The position numbers and the translations under genes are program-made. From the NCBI GenBank assembly GCA_015680905.1, contig JADFTS010000022.1, positions 558,001 through 622,000 of the forward strand: DNA of 64,000 bases. The letters are read 5' to 3'. Below, one piece after another: positions 12,668 through 26,500 of the stretch (position 1 is its first letter; each line of letters begins with the position of its first letter). The notes under the pieces are model-generated. The model was not told where the DNA came from. It did no database searches and worked only from the letters and a program-made list of their open reading frames with translations. Origin of the DNA: Coptis chinensis (Eukaryota; Streptophyta; Magnoliopsida; Ranunculales; Ranunculaceae).

Positions 12668-15600
12668 TTTTGTAGTATATAATATACGAATAGAAGATTT
12701 TTTTTATTTTATTTTTTATTTTTTTTGTAGTATATACTCTTCGATTAAAAGAAAATATTATTGTTTTCCCAAAACATATAAAAGAAATGCGATTTCTATA
12801 TTGAAATTTTTTGTGAACAAGTTAGCCAAATAAAGAAGACAAAGTACTTAATTAAAACTTACAGTAAAAGTTGTTTCTAAACTTCTAATTCAACGGGAAT
12901 CGAAGGAAAGAGGTTAGGCAAGAAATAAGGTGATCTGAGAGAGATTAGGCAATGATTAATTTATACGTTGTTGTATGTGTGGCCTATTTACAGAACTTGC
13001 ATGTTCAATATTTACACTCTTGGTATTACCGAAGGCACGAAGTGCTATTGAAGTTATTTCTGAAATTGTATTTAAATTGATCGAAGAAAATATAAAAAAA
13101 TAAACTAGTAGTAAAATTAGGATAATTCAAATATTTTTATTGTAGTTATTGGTTTTAATCCCCGTGTCTCTCAACTTCTAAAGTCGATAGCAAGCAATAC
13201 TAATTTGTATCTACGGAGACCCTAACAACAACAAAAAAAGTACATTTCACGTTTTTGCCAACACACAACAAGTTACCAACTATATCCATAATTAAACTAA
13301 ACAACTGTCAAACATTAACATGTTTCTTCTTGATGTCATGAGAATCAAGTATTTTGGTTTACCAAAAATAACATCAAATATATGAATTAGAATGAGGGCT
13401 TCCAAGAGTGGGTGAGATTTCACCAGCCATGCGATGTTACATGGCTTTGATAAAATTCACTATATACAATCCTTAATTATGCCCCCACTAATAATACTAC
13501 TTGCTCAAGTTTATAGATTGCCTCAATTTCAATGCACGCTGGGCCATCAAAAGTGAAACTTTGCTAGAACAATGTTGTACCGAGCTCTCCATGTCAATAA
13601 GCAGATATTATATGGTAATATCTTGTAACTAATCACGTTGACCATTCATATAGCCATGCATGAAGGTTAAGAAAGCCATTTATAATTTGAATGCTTAAAT
13701 GTATACTCAAGATAGACTTATTATTAAATAATATAATACCTTAACGAAAGTAATTGCATTTTCTTTTGAATTGGGTAAACTTTTGAATCTAGATATTATG
13801 GACATGACTGCAGAACCCACATATAAAAACGTAAAAGAAAAAACCCACAAAACTAAGCCAGGGTTTTGAATTAAGCCAAATAGCTTTAAGGTTGCTCCGA
13901 ATGGTATGCTTTGAAAGTTGAGCGAGTTCGTGGAAATTCTTGAGGTTTTTTTAATTTTTTTTTTTGTAGTATATAATTTACGAATAAAAGATTTTTTTTT
14001 GGTAGTATATTCTCTTCGTATTAAAGAAAATGTTTTTTTTTGCCATGAACATATTAAAAAAATGTGATTTCTATATTGAAATTTTATGTGAACAACTTAG
14101 CCAAATAAAGAAGACAAAGTACTTAAATAAAACTTACAGTTAAACTTGTTTCCAAACTTCTAATTCAACGGGAATCGAAGGAAAGTTGAAGGAAAGAGGT
14201 TAGGCATGAAATATGATGATCTGAGAGAGGTTAGGCAATGATTAATTTATACGTTGTTCTATGTTTGGCCTATGTTCAGAACTTGCATGTTCAATATTTA
14301 CACTCTAGGTATTACTGAAGGCACGAAGTGCTATTGAAGTTATTTTTGAATCAGTATTTAAATTGATCGAAGAAAAAAATAAAAATAAAATATTAGTAAA
14401 ATTAGGATAAGTCAAATATCTTTATTCTAGTAATTGGTTTTATTCCCCGTGTCTCTCAACTTCTACAGACGATAGCTAGCAATACTAATATGTATCTACG
14501 GAGACCCAAACAACAAAATTAAGTACACTACACATTTTTGTCAACACACAATAAGTTACCAACTTTAACTTTAATTAAACTAAACAACTGCCAAACATTA
14601 ACATGTTTCTTCTTGATCTCGTGAGAATCAAGTATTTTGGTCTATCAAAAAAAAAAAATCAAATATGTGAATTAGTAGGTGGCCTTCCAAGAGTGGGTGA
14701 GATTTCACCAGTAATGCAATGTTACATGGCTTTGATAAAATTCAATATATAAAATCCTTAATTATGCTCTAACTTATAATACTACTTTCTCAAGTTTATA
14801 GATTGCCTCAATTAAAATGCACGTTGGGACATCAAAAGTGAAGCTTTGCAGGAATAATGTTGTACCAAGCTCTCCATGTCAATCAGCAGATATTTTATGG
14901 TAATATCTTGTAACTAATCCATAGCGTTGACCATTAATATAGCCATGCCTGAAGGTTAAGAAAGCCATTTATAATTTGAATGCTTAAATGTATACTCAAG
15001 ATAGACTTATTGTTAAATAATATAATACCTTAGCGAAAGTAATTGCATTTCCTTGTGAACTGGGAATTTTTTTGAATCTAGATATTATAGACATGACTGC
15101 AAAATCCACATATCAAAGCCGAAAAGAAAAAACCCACAAAACTAAGCCAGGGTTTTGAATTAAGACAAATAGCTTTAAGGTTGCTCCGAATGGTATGCTT
15201 TGGAAGCAAGTTCGTGAACAACTTGGAAATTCTTGAGTTTTTTTTTTTTTTTTTTTTTTTATTATTTTTTTTTTGTAGTATATAATCTACTTAATAAAAG
15301 ATTTTTTTTTTGTATATATTCTCTTCAATAAAAAGAAGATGTTTTTTTTTTTGAACATATTAAAAAATGTGATTTCTATATTGAAATTTTTTGTGAACAA
15401 CTTAGCCAAAAAAAAAGACAAAGTACTTAAATAAAACTTACAATTAAACTTGTTTCCAAACTTCTAATTCAACGGGAATCGAAGGAAAGTTGAAGGAAAG
15501 AGGTTAGGCAAGAAATATGAGGATCTGAGAGAGGTTAGGCAATGATTAATTTATACGTTGTTCTATGTTTGGCCTATGTTCAGAACTTGCATGTTCAATA

Positions 15601-16538
15601 TTTACACTTTAGGTATTACGGAAGGCACGAAGTGCTATTGAAGTTATTTTTGAAACAGTATTTAAATTGATCGAAGAAAGCAAAAAAAATAAAATATTAG
15701 TAAAATTAGGATATGTCAAATATTTTTATTCTAGTAATTGGTTTTATGCCCCGTGTCTCTCAACTTCTACAGTCGATAGCTAGCAATACTAATATGTATC
15801 TACGGAGACCCTAACAACAAAATTAAGTACACTACACATTTTTGTCCACACACAATACGTTACCAACTTTAACTTTAATTAAACTAAACAACTGCCAAAC
15901 ATTAACATGTTTCTTCTTGATCTCGTGAGAATCAAGTATTTTGGTCTACCAAAAAAAAAAAATCAAATATGTGAATTAGTAGGTGGCCTTCCAAGAGTGG
16001 GTGGGATTTCACTAGTAATGCAATGTTACATGGCTTTGATAAAATTCAATATATAAAATCCTTAATTATGCTCCCACTTATAATACTACTTGCTCAAGTT
16101 TATAGATTGCCTCAATTACAATGCACGTTGGGCCATCAAAAGTGAAGCTTTGCTGGAACAATGTTGTACCGAGCTCTCCATGTCAATCAGCAGATATTAT
16201 ATGGTAATATCTTGTAACTTATCTATAGCGTTGACCATTCATATAGCCATGCCTGAAGATTAAGAAAGCCATTTATAATGAGAATGCTTAAATGTATACT
16301 CAAGATAGACTTATTGTTAAATAATATAATACCTTTGTGAAAGTAATTGCATTTTCTTGTGAATTGGGTAAAATTTTGAATCTAGATATTATAGACATGA
16401 CTGCAAAATCCACATATCAAAGCCGAAAAGAAAAAACCCACAAAACTAAGCCAGGGTTTTGAATTAAGCCAAATAGCTTTATGGTCGCTCCGAATGGTAT
16501 GCTTTGGAAGCTGAGCGAGTTCGTGGAAATTCTTGAGG

Positions 16539-16570
<32 letters not shown>

Positions 16571-17829
16571 TTGTAGTATATAATCTACGAATAAAAGATT
16601 TTTTTTTTGTCGTATATTCTCTTCGTATTAAAGAAAATGTTTTTTTTTGCCATGAACATATTAGAAAAATGTGATTTCTATATTGAAATTTTATGTGAAC
16701 AACTTAGCCAAGAAAAGAAGACAAAGTACTTAAATAAAACTTACCGTTAAACTTGTTTCCAAACTTCTAATTCAACGGGAATCGAAGGAAAGTTGAAGAA
16801 AAGAAGTTAGGCAAGAAATATGATGATCTGAGAGAGGTTAGGCAATGATTAATTTATACGTTGTTCTATGTTTGGCCTATGTTCAGAACTTGCATGTTCA
16901 ATATTTACACTCTAGGTATTACCGAATGCACGAATTGCTATTGAAGTTATTTTTGAAACAGTATTTAAATTGATCGAAGAAAACAAAAAAAATAAAATAT
17001 TAGTAAAATTAGGATAAGTCAAATATTTTTATTCTAGTAATTGGTTTAATGCCCCGTGTCTCTCAACTTCTACAGTTGATAGCTAGCAATAGTAATATGT
17101 ATCTACGGAGACCGTAACAACAAAATTAAGTACACTACACATTTTTGTCCACACACAATAAGTTACCAACTTTAACTTTAATTAAACTAAACAACTGCCA
17201 AACATTAACATGTTTCTTCTTGATCTCGTGAGAATCAAGTATTTTGGTCTACCAAAAAAAAAATCAAATATGTGGATTAGTAAGTGGCCTTCCAAGAGTG
17301 GGTGAGATTTCACCAGCAATGCAATGTTACATGGCTTTGATAAAATTCAATATATAAAATCCCTAATTATGCTCCCACTTATAATACTACTTGCTCAAGT
17401 TTATAGATTGCCTCAATTACAATGCATGTTAGGGCCATCAAAAGTGAAGCTTTCTTTGGAACAATGTTGTACCGAAACTCTCCATGTCAATCAGCAGATA
17501 TTATATGGTAATATCTTGTAACTAATCCATAGCGTTGACCATTCATATAGCCATGCCTGAAGATTAAGAAAGCCATTTATAATGAGAATGCTTAAATGTA
17601 TACTCAAGATAGACTTATTGGTAAATAATATAATACCTTAGCGAAAGTAATTGCATTTTCTTGTGAATTGGGTAAAATTTTGAATCTAGATATTATAGAC
17701 ATGACTACAAAATCCACATATCAAAACCTTAAAGAACGAACCCACACAACTAAGCCAGGGTTTTGAATTAAGCCAAATAGCTTTAAGTTTGCTCCGAACG
17801 GTATGCCTTGAAAGTCGAGCGAGTTCGTA

Positions 17830-19350
17830 GAAATTATTGAGGGTTTTTTTCTTAACAAAAAAATGTTTGTTTGTTTGTTTGTTTGTTTGTTTTTTTTTTT
17901 TATTTATTTATTTTTTATTTATTTATTTTTTTTTTTTTTTGTAAGAACATATAAAAAAAAAGTTTTTTATATTGTTGTTGTTGTTGTTGTATATTCTCTT
18001 TGAATAAAAAGAAAAAGTTTTTTTTTTAAACATATAAAAAAACTTGTGAAACTTCTATATTGAAATTTTATAAAATTCAATATATAAAATCCTTAATTAT
18101 GCTCCCACTTATAATACTACTTGCTCAAGTTTATAGATTGCCTCAACTACAATGCACGATGGGCCATCAAAAGTGAAGCTTTGCTAGAACAATATTTACA
18201 CTCTCCATGTCAATCATTTTTTTATTATATGGTAATATCTTGTAACTAATCCATAGCATTGATCATTCATCTATCCATGCCTAAAGGTTAAGAAAGCCAT
18301 TTATAATAAGAATGCTTAAATGTATACTCTAGATAGACTTATTGTTAAATAATATAATACCTTAGCGAAAGTGATTGCATTTTCTTGTTAATCGGGTAAA
18401 ATTTTGAATCTAGATATTATAGACATGACTGCAAAATCCACATATCAAAACTTAAAAGAAAAAACCAACAAAACTAAGCCAGGGTTTTGAATTAAGCCAA
18501 ATAGCTTTAAGGTTGCTCCGAATGGCATACATTAAAAGCTGAGCGAGTTCGTGGAAATTTTTGAGGGTTTTCTTTTGGAATTTTTGTTGAATTTTTTTTT
18601 GTAGTATATAATCTACGAATAAAAGATTTTTTTTTAAATTTTTTGTAGTATATTCTCTTCGTATTAAAGAAAATGTTTTTTTTATCCATGAACATATAAA
18701 AAAAAATGTGATTTCTATATTGAAATTTTATGTGAACAACTTAGCCAAATAAAGAAGACAAAGTAGCTAAATAAAACTTACAAGCTCAACTTTTTTCAAA
18801 ACTTCTACTTCAACGGAATCGAAGGGAAAGGGCCAAGGAAAGAGGTTCTTTGGAAGAAATATGATGATCCGAGAGAGGTTAGGCAATGATTAATTTATAT
18901 GTTGTTGTATGTTTGGCCTATGTTCATAACTTGCATGTTCAATATTTACACTCTAGGTATTACCGAAACCCATTTATATTGAAGTTATTTAAAACAAGTA
19001 TTTAAATTGATCAAGAAAAAAAAAAAATAAAATAATAGTAAAATTAGGATAAGTCAAATATTTTTATTCTAGTTATTGGTTTTAAGTCCCGTCTCTCTAA
19101 CTTCTAAACATGACTAGCAATACTAATATGTATCTACTAAAAACAACAAAATTAAGTACACTATAATGTTTTTGTCCACACACAAATAAGTTACAAAGTT
19201 TAACCTTAATTAAACTAAACAACCGCCAAACATTAACTTGTTTCTTCTTGATGTCGTTTTTTCAAGTATTTTAGTCTACCAAAAAAAAAATCAAATATTG
19301 AATTAGAAGGAGGCCTTCCAAGAGTGGGTGAGATTTACAAAAAAATGTGA
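17830..19350 (+). repeat. Rearranged and locally corrupted units of array 1
   Basis: This stretch holds TTTG (about 17866-17890) and TTG (about 17974-17991) microsatellites. At about 18070 a junction joins the GAAATTTTAT block directly to the AAAATTCAATAT block. After that, short words that are constant in other units are replaced by homopolymer-like or unrelated letters: near 18220 (a T run instead of AGCAG), 18835-18860, 18965-18985, 19105-19145, 19255-19260 and 19335-19350. Between these patches the sequence is normal. The pattern suggests consensus error or collapsed copies as much as biology. Confidence 0.6.
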
Positions 19351-19918
19351 TTTTATGTGGCTTTGATAAAATTCAATATATAAAATCCTTAATTATGCTC
19401 TCACTTATAATACTACTTGCTCAAGTTTATAGACTGCCTCAATAACAATGCACGTTGGGCCATCAAAAGTGAAGCTTCGCTGGAACAATGTTGTACCGAG
19501 CTCTCCATGTCAATCATCAAATAGTATATGGTAATATCTTGTAACTAATCCATAGCGTTGACCATTCATATATCCATGCCTGAAGGTTAAGAAAGCCATT
19601 TATATTGAGAATGCTTAAATGTATACTAAAGATAGACTTATTGTTAAATAATATAATACCTTAGCAAAAGTAATTGCATTTTCTTGTGAATTGGGTAAAA
19701 TTTTGAATCTAGATATTATAGACATGATTGCAAAACCCACATATAAAAACTTAAAAGAAAAAACCCACACAACTAAGCCAGGGTTTTGAATTAAGCCAAA
19801 TAAGCTTTAAGGTTGCTCAATGGTATGCTTTGAAAGTTTGAGCAAGTTCTTGGAACTAATTGTGTTTTTTTTTTTTTTGTTTTTTTTTTTTTTTTTTTTT
19901 TGAATATTTTTAATAATT

Positions 19919-19943
19919 TTTATATATATATATATATATATAA
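19919..19943 (+). repeat. (TA)n microsatellite in array 1
   Basis: A TA dinucleotide run sits inside an expanded T-rich tract of the thirteenth unit. No other unit has it at this position. Confidence 0.8.
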
Positions 19944-21501
19944 TAAATATATTTTTTTTATTTATATTTTTTTTATATACTCTTTTTTTAAAAGAAAATG
20001 TTTTTGTTTTCCTAGAACATATAAAAGAAATGCGATTTCTATATTGAAATTTTTTGTGAACAACTTAGCCAAATAAAAAAGACAAAGTACTTAAATAAAA
20101 CTTACAGTAAAAGTTTTTTCCAAACGTCTAATTCAATGGGAATCGAAGGAAAGTCGAAGGAAAGAGGTTAGGCAAGAAATAAGGTGATCTGAGAGAGATT
20201 AGGCAATGATTAATTTATACGTTGTTGTATGTTTGGCATATGTTCAGAACTTGAATGTTCAATATTTACAATCTAGGTATTACCGAAGGCACGAAGTGTT
20301 GTTGATGTTATATCTGGAACAGTATTTAAATTGATTGAAGAAAATATAAAAAATAAAATATTAGTAAAATTAGGATAAGTCAAATATTTTTATTCTAGTT
20401 ATTGGTTTTAAGCCCCATGTCTCTCAACTTCTAAAGTCGATAGCTAGCAATAATATTATGTATCTACGGAGACCCTAACAACAAAATTAAATACACTACA
20501 CATTTTTGTCCACACACAATAAGTTACAAACTTTAACCTTAATTAAACTAAACAACTGCCAAACATTAACATATTTCTTCTTGATGTCGTGAGAATCAAG
20601 TATTTTGGATTAGCAAAAAAAAAAATCAAATATGTGAATTAGAAGGAGGCCATCCAAGAGTGGGTGAGATTTCACTAGCAATGCGATGTTACATGGCTTT
20701 GATAAAATTCAATATATAAAATCCTTAATTATGCTCTCACTTATAATACTACTTGCTCAAGTTCATAGATTGCCTCAATGACAATGCACGTTGGGCCATC
20801 AAAAGTGAAGCTTCGCTGGAACAATGTTTTACCGAGCTCTCCATGTCAATCATCAAATAGTATATGGTAATATCTTGTAACTAATCCATAGCGTTGACCA
20901 TTCATATAACAATGCCTGAAGGTTAAGAAAACCATTTATAATGAGAATGCTTAAATGTATACTAAATATAGACTTACTGTTAAATAACATAATAGCTTAG
21001 CGAAAGTAATTGCATTTTCTTTTGAATTGGGTAAACTTTTGAATCTAGATATTATAGACATGACTGCAAAATCCACATATCAAAACCTATAAGAAAAAAC
21101 CCACACAACTTAGCAAGGGTTTTGAATTAAGCCAAATAGTTTTAAGGTTGCTCCGAATGGTATGCTTTAAAACTGAGCAAGTTCGTGGAAATTTTTTTTT
21201 TTTTTTTTTTTATATATCTAATCTTAATAAAAGATTTTTTTTTTGTAGTATATTCTATTCGAATAAAAAAAAATGTTTTTTTTCCCAAAACATATAAAAA
21301 AAATTTGATTTCTATATTGAAATTTTATGTGAATAACTTAGCCAAATAAAGAAGACAAAATATTTAAATAAAACTTACAGTAAAACTTGTTTCCAAACTT
21401 CTAATTCAACGGGAATCGAAGGAAAGTCGAAGGAAAGATGTTAGGCAATGATTAATTTATATGTTGTTGTATGTTTGGCTTATGTTCAGAACTTGCATGT
21501 T

Positions 21502-22360
21502 CAATATTTACACTCTAGGTATTACCGAAGGCACGAAATGTTATTGAACTTATTTCTGAAACAGTATTTAAATTGATCGAAGAAAACAAAAAAAAAATAT
21601 TAGTAAAATTAGGATAAGTCAAATATTTTTATTCTAGTTATTGGTTTTAATCTCCGTGTCTCTCAACTTCTAAAGTCGATAGCTAGCAATACTAATATGT
21701 ATCTACGGAGACCCTAACAACAAAATTAAGTACACTACACTTTTTTGTCCACACCCAATAAGAAAGCCATTTATAATGAGAATGCTTAAATGTATACTCA
21801 TGATAGACTTATTGTCAAATAATATAATACCTCAGTGAAAGTAATTGCATTTTCTTGTGAATTGGGTAAAATTTTGAATCTAGATATTATAGACATGACT
21901 GCAAAACCCACATATCAAAACCTAAAAGAAAAAACCCGCACAACTAAGCCAGGGTTTTGAAATAAACCAAATTGCTTTAAGGTTGCTTCGAATGGTATGC
22001 TTTGAAACCTGAGCGAGTTCGTGGAACTTCTTGAAGTTTTTTTTATTTTTTTTTTTTATTTTTTTGTAGTATATATTCTTCGAATAAAAGAAAATGTTTT
22101 TGTTTTCCCAGAACATATAAAAGAAATATGATTTCTATATTGAAATTTTATGTGAATAACTTAGCCAAATAAAAAAGACAAAGTACTTAAATAAAAATTA
22201 CAGTAAAACTTGTTTCCAAACTTCTAATTCAACGGGAATCGAAGAAAAGTCGAAGGAAAGATGTTAGGCAAGAAATAAGGTGATCTGAGAGAGATTAGGC
22301 AATGATTAATTTATATGTTGTTATACGTGTGGCCTATGTTCAGAACTTGCATGCTATTGA
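21502..22360 (+). repeat. Two shortened units of array 1
   Basis: At about 21764 the ACACCCAATAAG block is joined directly to AAAGCCATTTATAATG, deleting the middle of the unit; the parents share TAAG at the join. At about 22352 GAACTTGCATG is joined to CTATTGAAG, removing the TTCAATATTTACACTC landmark. The landmark spacing falls to about 850 bp here. Confidence 0.75.
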
Positions 22361-23159
22361 AGTTATTTCTGAAACGGTATTTAAATTGATCGAAGAAAAT
22401 AAAAAAAAAATAAAATAGTAGTAAAATTAGGATAATTCAAATATTTTTATTCTAGTTATTGGTTTTAATCCCCGTGTCTCTCAACTTCTAAAGTCAATAG
22501 CAAGCAATACTAATCTATATCTGCGGAGACCCTAATAACAAAAAAAAAGTACACTACACGTTTTTGTCAACACACAATAAGTTACCAACTATATCCATAA
22601 TTAAACTAAACAACTGCCAAACATTAAAATATTTCTTCTTGATGTTGTGAAAATCAAGTATTTTGGTCTACCAAGAAAATATCAAATATATGAATTAGAA
22701 GGAGGCCTTCCAAGAGTGGGTGAGATTTCACCAGCAATGCGATGATACATGGCTTTGATAAAATTCAATATATACAATCCTTAAATATGCTCTCACTTAT
22801 AATACTACTTTCTCAAGTTTATAGATTGCCTCAATTACAGTGCACATTGGGCCATCAAAAGTGAAGTTTTGCTGGAACAATGTTGTACCGAGCTCTCCAT
22901 GTCAATCAGCAGATATTATATGGTAATATCTTGTAACTAATCTATAGCATTGACTATTCATATAGCCATGCACTGAAGGTTAAGAAAGCCATTTATAATG
23001 AGAATGCTTAAATGTTTACTCAAGATAGACTTATTGTTAAATAATATAATACCTTAGTGAAAGTAATTGCATTTTCTTGTGAATTGGGTAAAATTTTCAA
23101 TCTAGATATTATAGACATGACTACAAAATGCACATATCAAAACCTAAAAGAAAAACCAA

Positions 23160-23446
23160 AAACCAAGCAATTAAGCAAATAGCTTTAAGGTTAGGGTTTT
23201 TTGAATTAAGCCAAAAATTTTGAGCTTTTTTTTTTTTTTTTTTTTTTTTTAGGTTTTATTAATAATGATATGCTTTGAAAGCGTGCAACAAGCTGCAAGA
23301 AGTCCTTTCTGAATAGCAAAACCTATCCTCCTAAAAACAAACTTTTTTTTTTTTTTTTTTTTTTTTTGAATTTTTTTTGTTTTTTGTCATTATATAATCT
23401 ATGAATAAAAGCCTCCTCGTGTTTCTCAATTTTCCCTACCGCTGCT

Positions 23447-23478
<32 letters not shown>

Positions 23479-23560
23479 GTAGTATATTCTCTTCAAATAA
23501 AAGAAAATGTTTTTTTTTCCAAGAACATATAAAAAAAAAATGTGATTTTTTTTTTTTTGT
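23160..23560 (+). repeat. Mosaic segment in array 1 with inverted pieces of array 2
   Basis: The ordinary unit is interrupted near 23160. Between about 23280 and 23340 there is a stretch with GTGCAACAAGCTG, AAGTCCTTTCTGAA and CCTATCCTCC. This is the reverse complement of the array-2 unit (compare 56600-56665). Near 23410 AAGCCTCCTCGTGTT matches the reverse complement of another part of that unit (compare 58140-58165). The ordinary unit resumes near 23480. Long T runs lie between the pieces. Confidence 0.7.
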
Positions 23561-26500
23561 ATATTGAAATTTTATTTCTATATTGAAATTTTATGTGAAC
23601 AACTTAGCCAAATAAAGAAGACAAAGTACTTAAATAAAACTTACAGTAAAACTTGTTTCCAAACTTCTAATTCAACGGGAATCGAAAGAAAGTTGAAGAA
23701 AAGAGGTTAGGCAAGAAATAAGGTGATCTGAGAGAGGTTTGGCAATGATTAATTTATACATTGTTGTATGTTTGGCCTATGTTCAGAACTTGCATGTTCG
23801 ATATTTACACTCTAGGTATTACCAAAGGCACGAAGTGATATTGAAGTTATTTATGAAACAACATTTAAATTGATCGAAGAAAACAAAAAAAATAAAATAT
23901 TAGTAAAATTAGGATAAGTCAATTTTTTTTATTCTAGTTATTGGTTTTAAGCCCTGTGTCTTTCAACTTCTAAAGTCGATAGCTAGCAATACTAATATGT
24001 ATCTACGGAGACCCTAACAACAAAATTAAGTACACTACACGTTTTTGTCCACACACAATAAGTTACCAACTTTAACCTTAATTAAACTAAACAACTGCCA
24101 AACATTAACATATTTTTTCTTGATGTCGTGAGAATCAAGTATTTTGGTCTACCAAAAAAAAAAAAAAAAATCAAATATGTGAATTAGAAGGTGGCCTTCC
24201 AAGAGTGGGTGAGATTTCACCAGTAATGCGATGTTACATGGCTTTGATAAAATTCAATATATAAAATCCTTAATTATGCTATCACTTATAATACTACTTG
24301 CTCAAGTTCATAGATTGCCTCAATTACAATGCACGTTGGGCAATCAAAAGTGAAGCTTTGCTGGAACAATGTTGTACCGAGCTCTCCATGTCAATCAGCA
24401 AATAGTATATGGTAATATCTTGTAACTAATCCATAACGTTGACCATTCATATAACAATGCCTGAAGATTAAGAAAACAATTTATAATGAGAATGCTTAAA
24501 TATATACTAAAGATAGACTTATTGTTAAAAAATATAATACCTTAGCGAAAGTAATTGCATTTTCTTTTGAATTGGGTAAACTTTTGAATCTAGATATTAT
24601 AGACATGACTGCAAAACCCACATATAAAAACCTAAAAGAAAAAACCCACACAACTAAGACAGGGTTTTAAAATAAGTCAAATAGCTTTAAGGTTGCTCCG
24701 AATGGTATGCTTTAAAAGTTGAGCAAGTTTGTGGAACTACTTGTGTTTTTTTTTTGTAGTATATTCTCTTCGAATAAAAGAAAATGTTTTTGTTTTCCCA
24801 GAACATATAAAAGAAATGTGATTTCTATATTGAAATTTTATGTGAATAACTTAGCCAAATAAAGAAGACAAAGTACTTAAATAAAACTTACAGTAAAACT
24901 TGTTTCCAAACTTCTAATTCAACGGGAATCGAAGGAAAGTCGAAGGAAAGAGGTTAGGCAAGAAATAAGGTGATCTGAGAGAGATTAGACAATGATTAAT
25001 TTATACGTTGTTGTATGTGTGGCCTATGTTCAGAACTTGCATGTTCAATATTTACACTCTAGGTATTACCGAAGGCACGAAGTGCTATTGAAGTTATTTC
25101 TGAAACTGTATTTAAATTGATCGAAGAAAATAAAAAAAATAAAATAGTAGTAAAATTAGGATAATTCAAATATTTTTATTCTAGTTATTGGTTTTAATCC
25201 CCATGTCTCTCAACTTCTAAAGTCGATAGCAAGCAATACTAATATGTATCTACGGAGACCCTAACAACAACAAAAAAAGTACACTACACGTTTTTGTCAA
25301 CACACAATAAGTTACCAACTATATCCATAATTAAACTAAACAACTGTCAAACATTAACATGTTTCTTCTTGATGTCGTGAGAATCAAGTATTTTGGTCTA
25401 CCAAAAAAAAATCAAATATATGAATTAGAAGGAGGCCTTCCAAGAGTGGGTGAGATTTCACCAACAATGCGATGATACATTGCTTTGATAAAATTCAATA
25501 TATACAATCCTTACTTATGCTCTCACTTATAATACTACTTGCTCAAGTTCATAGATTGCCTCAATTACAATGCACGTTAGGCCATCAAAAGTGAAGCTTC
25601 GTTGGAACAATGTTGTACCGAGCTCTCCATGTCGATCAACAAATAGTATATGGTAATATCTTTTAACTAATCCATAGCGTTGACCATTCATATAGCAATG
25701 CCTGAAGGTTAAGAAAATCATTATCATTTAAAGTATCTAGCCGTTTTGCTTTGGCAGAACTTAAACCCCAATAACAAAATGGTAACGGAAATTTATAGTG
25801 TAAATTTATATTAAATCCACAAGGGTCAAAAAACATTTTCATTTAAAACTTTTTAATTTTAATAAATAACACCCGCAACTACGAAAATTAAATTTGAAGT
25901 TCTTATTTAAAAGAGAACTGCTTCAGTGGTTCTTGTCTCTTGGGTAGTTAAAAGGTGGCTCGAGAAATAAAACATTTGCATGTGGTACGTTGAATGACTA
26001 ATTAAGTTGTGGAAAAATATTTAGTAACATTTAACTCACTAACAACATACTTTAATTTTCATTGAGAATATTCTCAAAGGGGTTTCAAAACAATCTTTGT
26101 CGTACACATATTTTTAGCTTATCCCAAAACAATCATAATGCAGATCCTTGAGCGATCCCGACCACAATTTGTCTTCCCATTTTGTTTTGTTATAATAGAT
26201 ACTCAACCAAATCTTCATTTTTCTTAGGATATTTTGCTTTCAAAAATTCATTTAAGTCGACTAGCTTGCTAGAAATTATCATCAGTAATCCAGTATAAAA
26301 CCTGGTTATATATACAACGGGGGTCATCAAAAACTTATATATACTGTCAACAAATCTTCATTTCCACGATAATGATGATGATAATGATATCCTCTCCGTT
26401 ACCAACTCTTCGAGGACAAATTATTCGACTAGTACTTAACCGTCATGCTTTAGTAAAGGTACGAAAACATCCCCACTTTCAGGCACATTCAGTACAAAAC

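Larger units (their letters stand above)
1760..25722 (+). repeat. Tandem array 1: about 18 units of ~1.25-1.35 kb, non-coding
   Basis: A conserved landmark (CAATATTTACACTCTAGG and variants) recurs near 1801, 3211, 4444, 5747, 7096, 9117, 10381, 11673, 13006, 14292, 15596, 16899, 18940, 20260, 21502, (22350, truncated), 23799 and 25046. Most spacings are 1.23-1.35 kb; two are about 2.0 kb and one about 0.85 kb because of partial duplications or deletions. Each unit contains, in order: the landmark, an A-rich tract, a block with GGTGAGATTTCACC, a block with CCGAGCTCTCCATGTC, a block with GAATCTAGATATTATAGAC, a long variable T tract, and an AATTCAACGGGAATCGAAGG block. Units fall into subtypes at one site: AACTATATCCATAATT (units 1, 3, 7, 9, 16, 18), AACTTTAACTTTAATT (units 4, 6, 10-12) and related AACCTTAATT forms. 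No reading frame is conserved. The right edge is at about 25722, where homology stops abruptly. It is best called a macrosatellite-like array; its origin is unknown. Confidence 0.93.
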
